Positions 62,623 through 64,000 of a stretch of DNA of 64,000 nucleotides are shown here, piece after piece. Positions within the stretch are counted from its first letter, which is position 1, and each line of letters opens with the position of its first letter. The translations under genes and the position numbers were made by a program. Source of the stretch: Serilophus lunatus (taxonomy: Eukaryota; Chordata; Aves; Passeriformes; Eurylaimidae). The notes below the pieces were generated by a model. It searched no databases. It saw nothing but the letters and a program-made list of their open reading frames with translations, and was not told where the DNA came from. The stretch is taken from positions 248,001 to 312,000 of the forward strand of contig VXBA01001830.1 of assembly GCA_013399895.1 (NCBI GenBank). The letters are read 5' to 3'.

Positions 62623-64000
62623 GGACTAATTTGCTCTCTGCCCAAGTTTTATTATATACTTGTAAGCAAGAACATTTTCTCTACAGTCTAAAATTTCATT
62701 TTAAAAAGTCTCTATTCAGAGAAATCCTAAGGTTCACTAATTAACTACATGTCTAAGTAGAATGTGTATCATCCACTTCATTGACAGACAAAAATTGTAA
62801 CAGAAGTCAAAATAAAATCTGCTGAAATCTTCCTAAGTATGTTGTCACAATTTTCAAATTAAATGAATGTAATGTAATAAATTCACATATTCATTAAAAA
62901 AGGTTACATGGTTGTTTAGCCAACATAAACAAATTCAATGCCACATGAAGGCACTTTACAATACAGAGCACAACAAGCTCCTCATCTTGCCAGATCAATA
63001 CAAAATATTGCCAGTTGACACAAATATCTTCCTTGTTCACAACTGGCACATCCCCCAGTACTCCCACTGCAGTATGACTGGATGATGAGAAACGTTAGTT
63101 AGATTAAACACAAGACTGACTGTAGCTTGCCTGAAATTAATGCTTTGGTTTCAGACTTGTGTAAGAGCTGGGTCCTAAAAAGCTTCTTTTCACCACTTGT
63201 TCTTTTGCTCTAATAAGAGGTATCAGGTTTCCTTCCTCGCCTCACTTCTTACAGCCTTATTAACATTCCTGTTACTTTGAAAACCTACGGAAAGTTTAAA
63301 GTTCTTTTCTGCAGTTCCCAAATCCAATAAGACTGCTGCAGTTCAGATGTAGAGTGCACACATGGTTAATGCCAGAAATCTAAGCATTAAAAAGTAATTC
63401 CATGAAAAGTAAAGACTGCTTATAAATTTTAGTTTCATAGCAGCAATTTCTTTGCAACGCTTTCTGAAAACTAGAGGAATTCTATAAAGCTTCATTCAGC
63501 TTATAACAATTCTTAACTAAATAATTGAACCCATGCACGAACAGACCACATTACCTGCTGTTTACCAACGCTGTAAGAGGATGCTCTGCCTGGAGTGGGA
63601 GGTAAAACAACAACACCCTATTTGCCAAGTTATCATCAGTGGTGAATGGGGTCGATCAGTCAGGCTGGTTTCAGCATTCTTCAATACTGAATGCAGCAAG
63701 ACACCCCCTTTCCCAAAGTGAAACATTCTGAGGAACAAAGTACCCGATAAAGGAACCAACAAATGATTCTACTGATAACTTACCAAAAGCTGCTGATCTG
63801 ACACAGCTGGCCCAGACATCTGACAGACAGTCACTTCATAGTAAAAAAAGTTCAGTCCCCCACTCTTTAATGTAGGGTCTTCCAACATGCTCTTCTTGGA
63901 ACTGTGTGAAAATTGCTCCCTTGGGTGGGGACACCCTTCGAAGTTACTCCTCCAGGCTAATTCTGAACTCATCCACGAGTGAGTAACATTAATTTCTACT

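Larger units (their letters stand above)
8329..64000 (-). other. BICD1 first intron (partial, at least 55.7 kb)
   Basis: Inferred from gene order: the exon encodes the part of BICD1 directly after the residues normally encoded by exon 1. Exon 1 would carry the initiator Met and the AAEYG CC1-box motif. No minus-strand frame between 8329 and 64000 shows that sequence, so exon 1 is beyond the right edge. A very long first intron is usual for vertebrate BICD1. Most of the window's repeats sit in it. Confidence 0.8.
59371..64000. other. Unassigned intron sequence to the window edge
   Basis: No gene recognised. The minus frame 60333-60668 (111 codons) has no recognised family. I looked specifically for BICD1 exon 1 (an initiator Met followed by a coiled coil with AAEYG) on the minus strand and did not find it. 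Three A/C-rich tracts are the only repeats I can name. Confidence 0.5.

Noticed and set aside
1..64000. CRISPR array, operon, phage or bacterial defence system
   Set aside because: No spaced identical direct repeats, no dense coding and clear vertebrate intron structure. The window is avian nuclear DNA.

Overview
This window is vertebrate nuclear DNA, most likely from a bird and probably from Neoaves. It is AT-rich, mostly non-coding and CpG-poor. It carries several avian-style CR1 LINE 3' ends, which end in tandem ATTCTATGA-like motifs, and solo LTRs of types common in bird genomes. A/C-rich low-complexity tracts of the kind frequent in songbirds are also present. Species cannot be fixed from the sequence alone.

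The only protein-coding sequence I can support is one internal exon on the minus strand, 8116-8328. It encodes 71 residues of coiled coil that I recognise as BICD1 (Bicaudal-D homolog 1, a dynein-dynactin cargo adaptor), apparently exon 2. The gene runs right to left. Positions 1-8115 are therefore the start of the following intron (intron 2), and 8329-64000 is at least 55.7 kb of the first intron. Exon 1, with the start codon and the CC1-box motif, lies beyond the right edge. No open reading frame outside this exon shows convincing coding character, apart from decayed CR1 reverse-transcriptase remnants.

Layout. 1-3212: unassigned intron. 3213-4135: minus-strand CR1 with ORF2 remnants. About 4690-4866: an old tRNA-derived repeat. 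5789-6092: a plus-strand solo LTR with a perfect 6-bp target-site duplication. 8116-8328: the BICD1 exon. 8329-18100: intron with two CR1 fragments. 18100-20110: a dense transposon nest with a possible older LTR split by a younger LTR, a CR1 fragment, and two LTRs of one family in inverted orientation; one of these has an 11-bp tandem repeat. 20110-46392: mainly unassigned intron with two CR1 fragments, low-complexity tracts and a small CpG cluster near 22.5 kb. 46393-46983: a minus-strand solo LTR with a perfect 5-bp duplication. About 49272-49660: a related plus-strand LTR fragment. 52195-52366: a MIR-like fragment. About 58370-59370: a very old CR1 remnant. The rest is unassigned.

I found no CRISPR array, operon, RNA gene or credible undescribed protein system. 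The points most worth checking are the inverted LTR pair, the GC-box-like tandem expansion in one LTR, the LTR with a TATA motif oriented like BICD1, and the CpG cluster in the long first intron.
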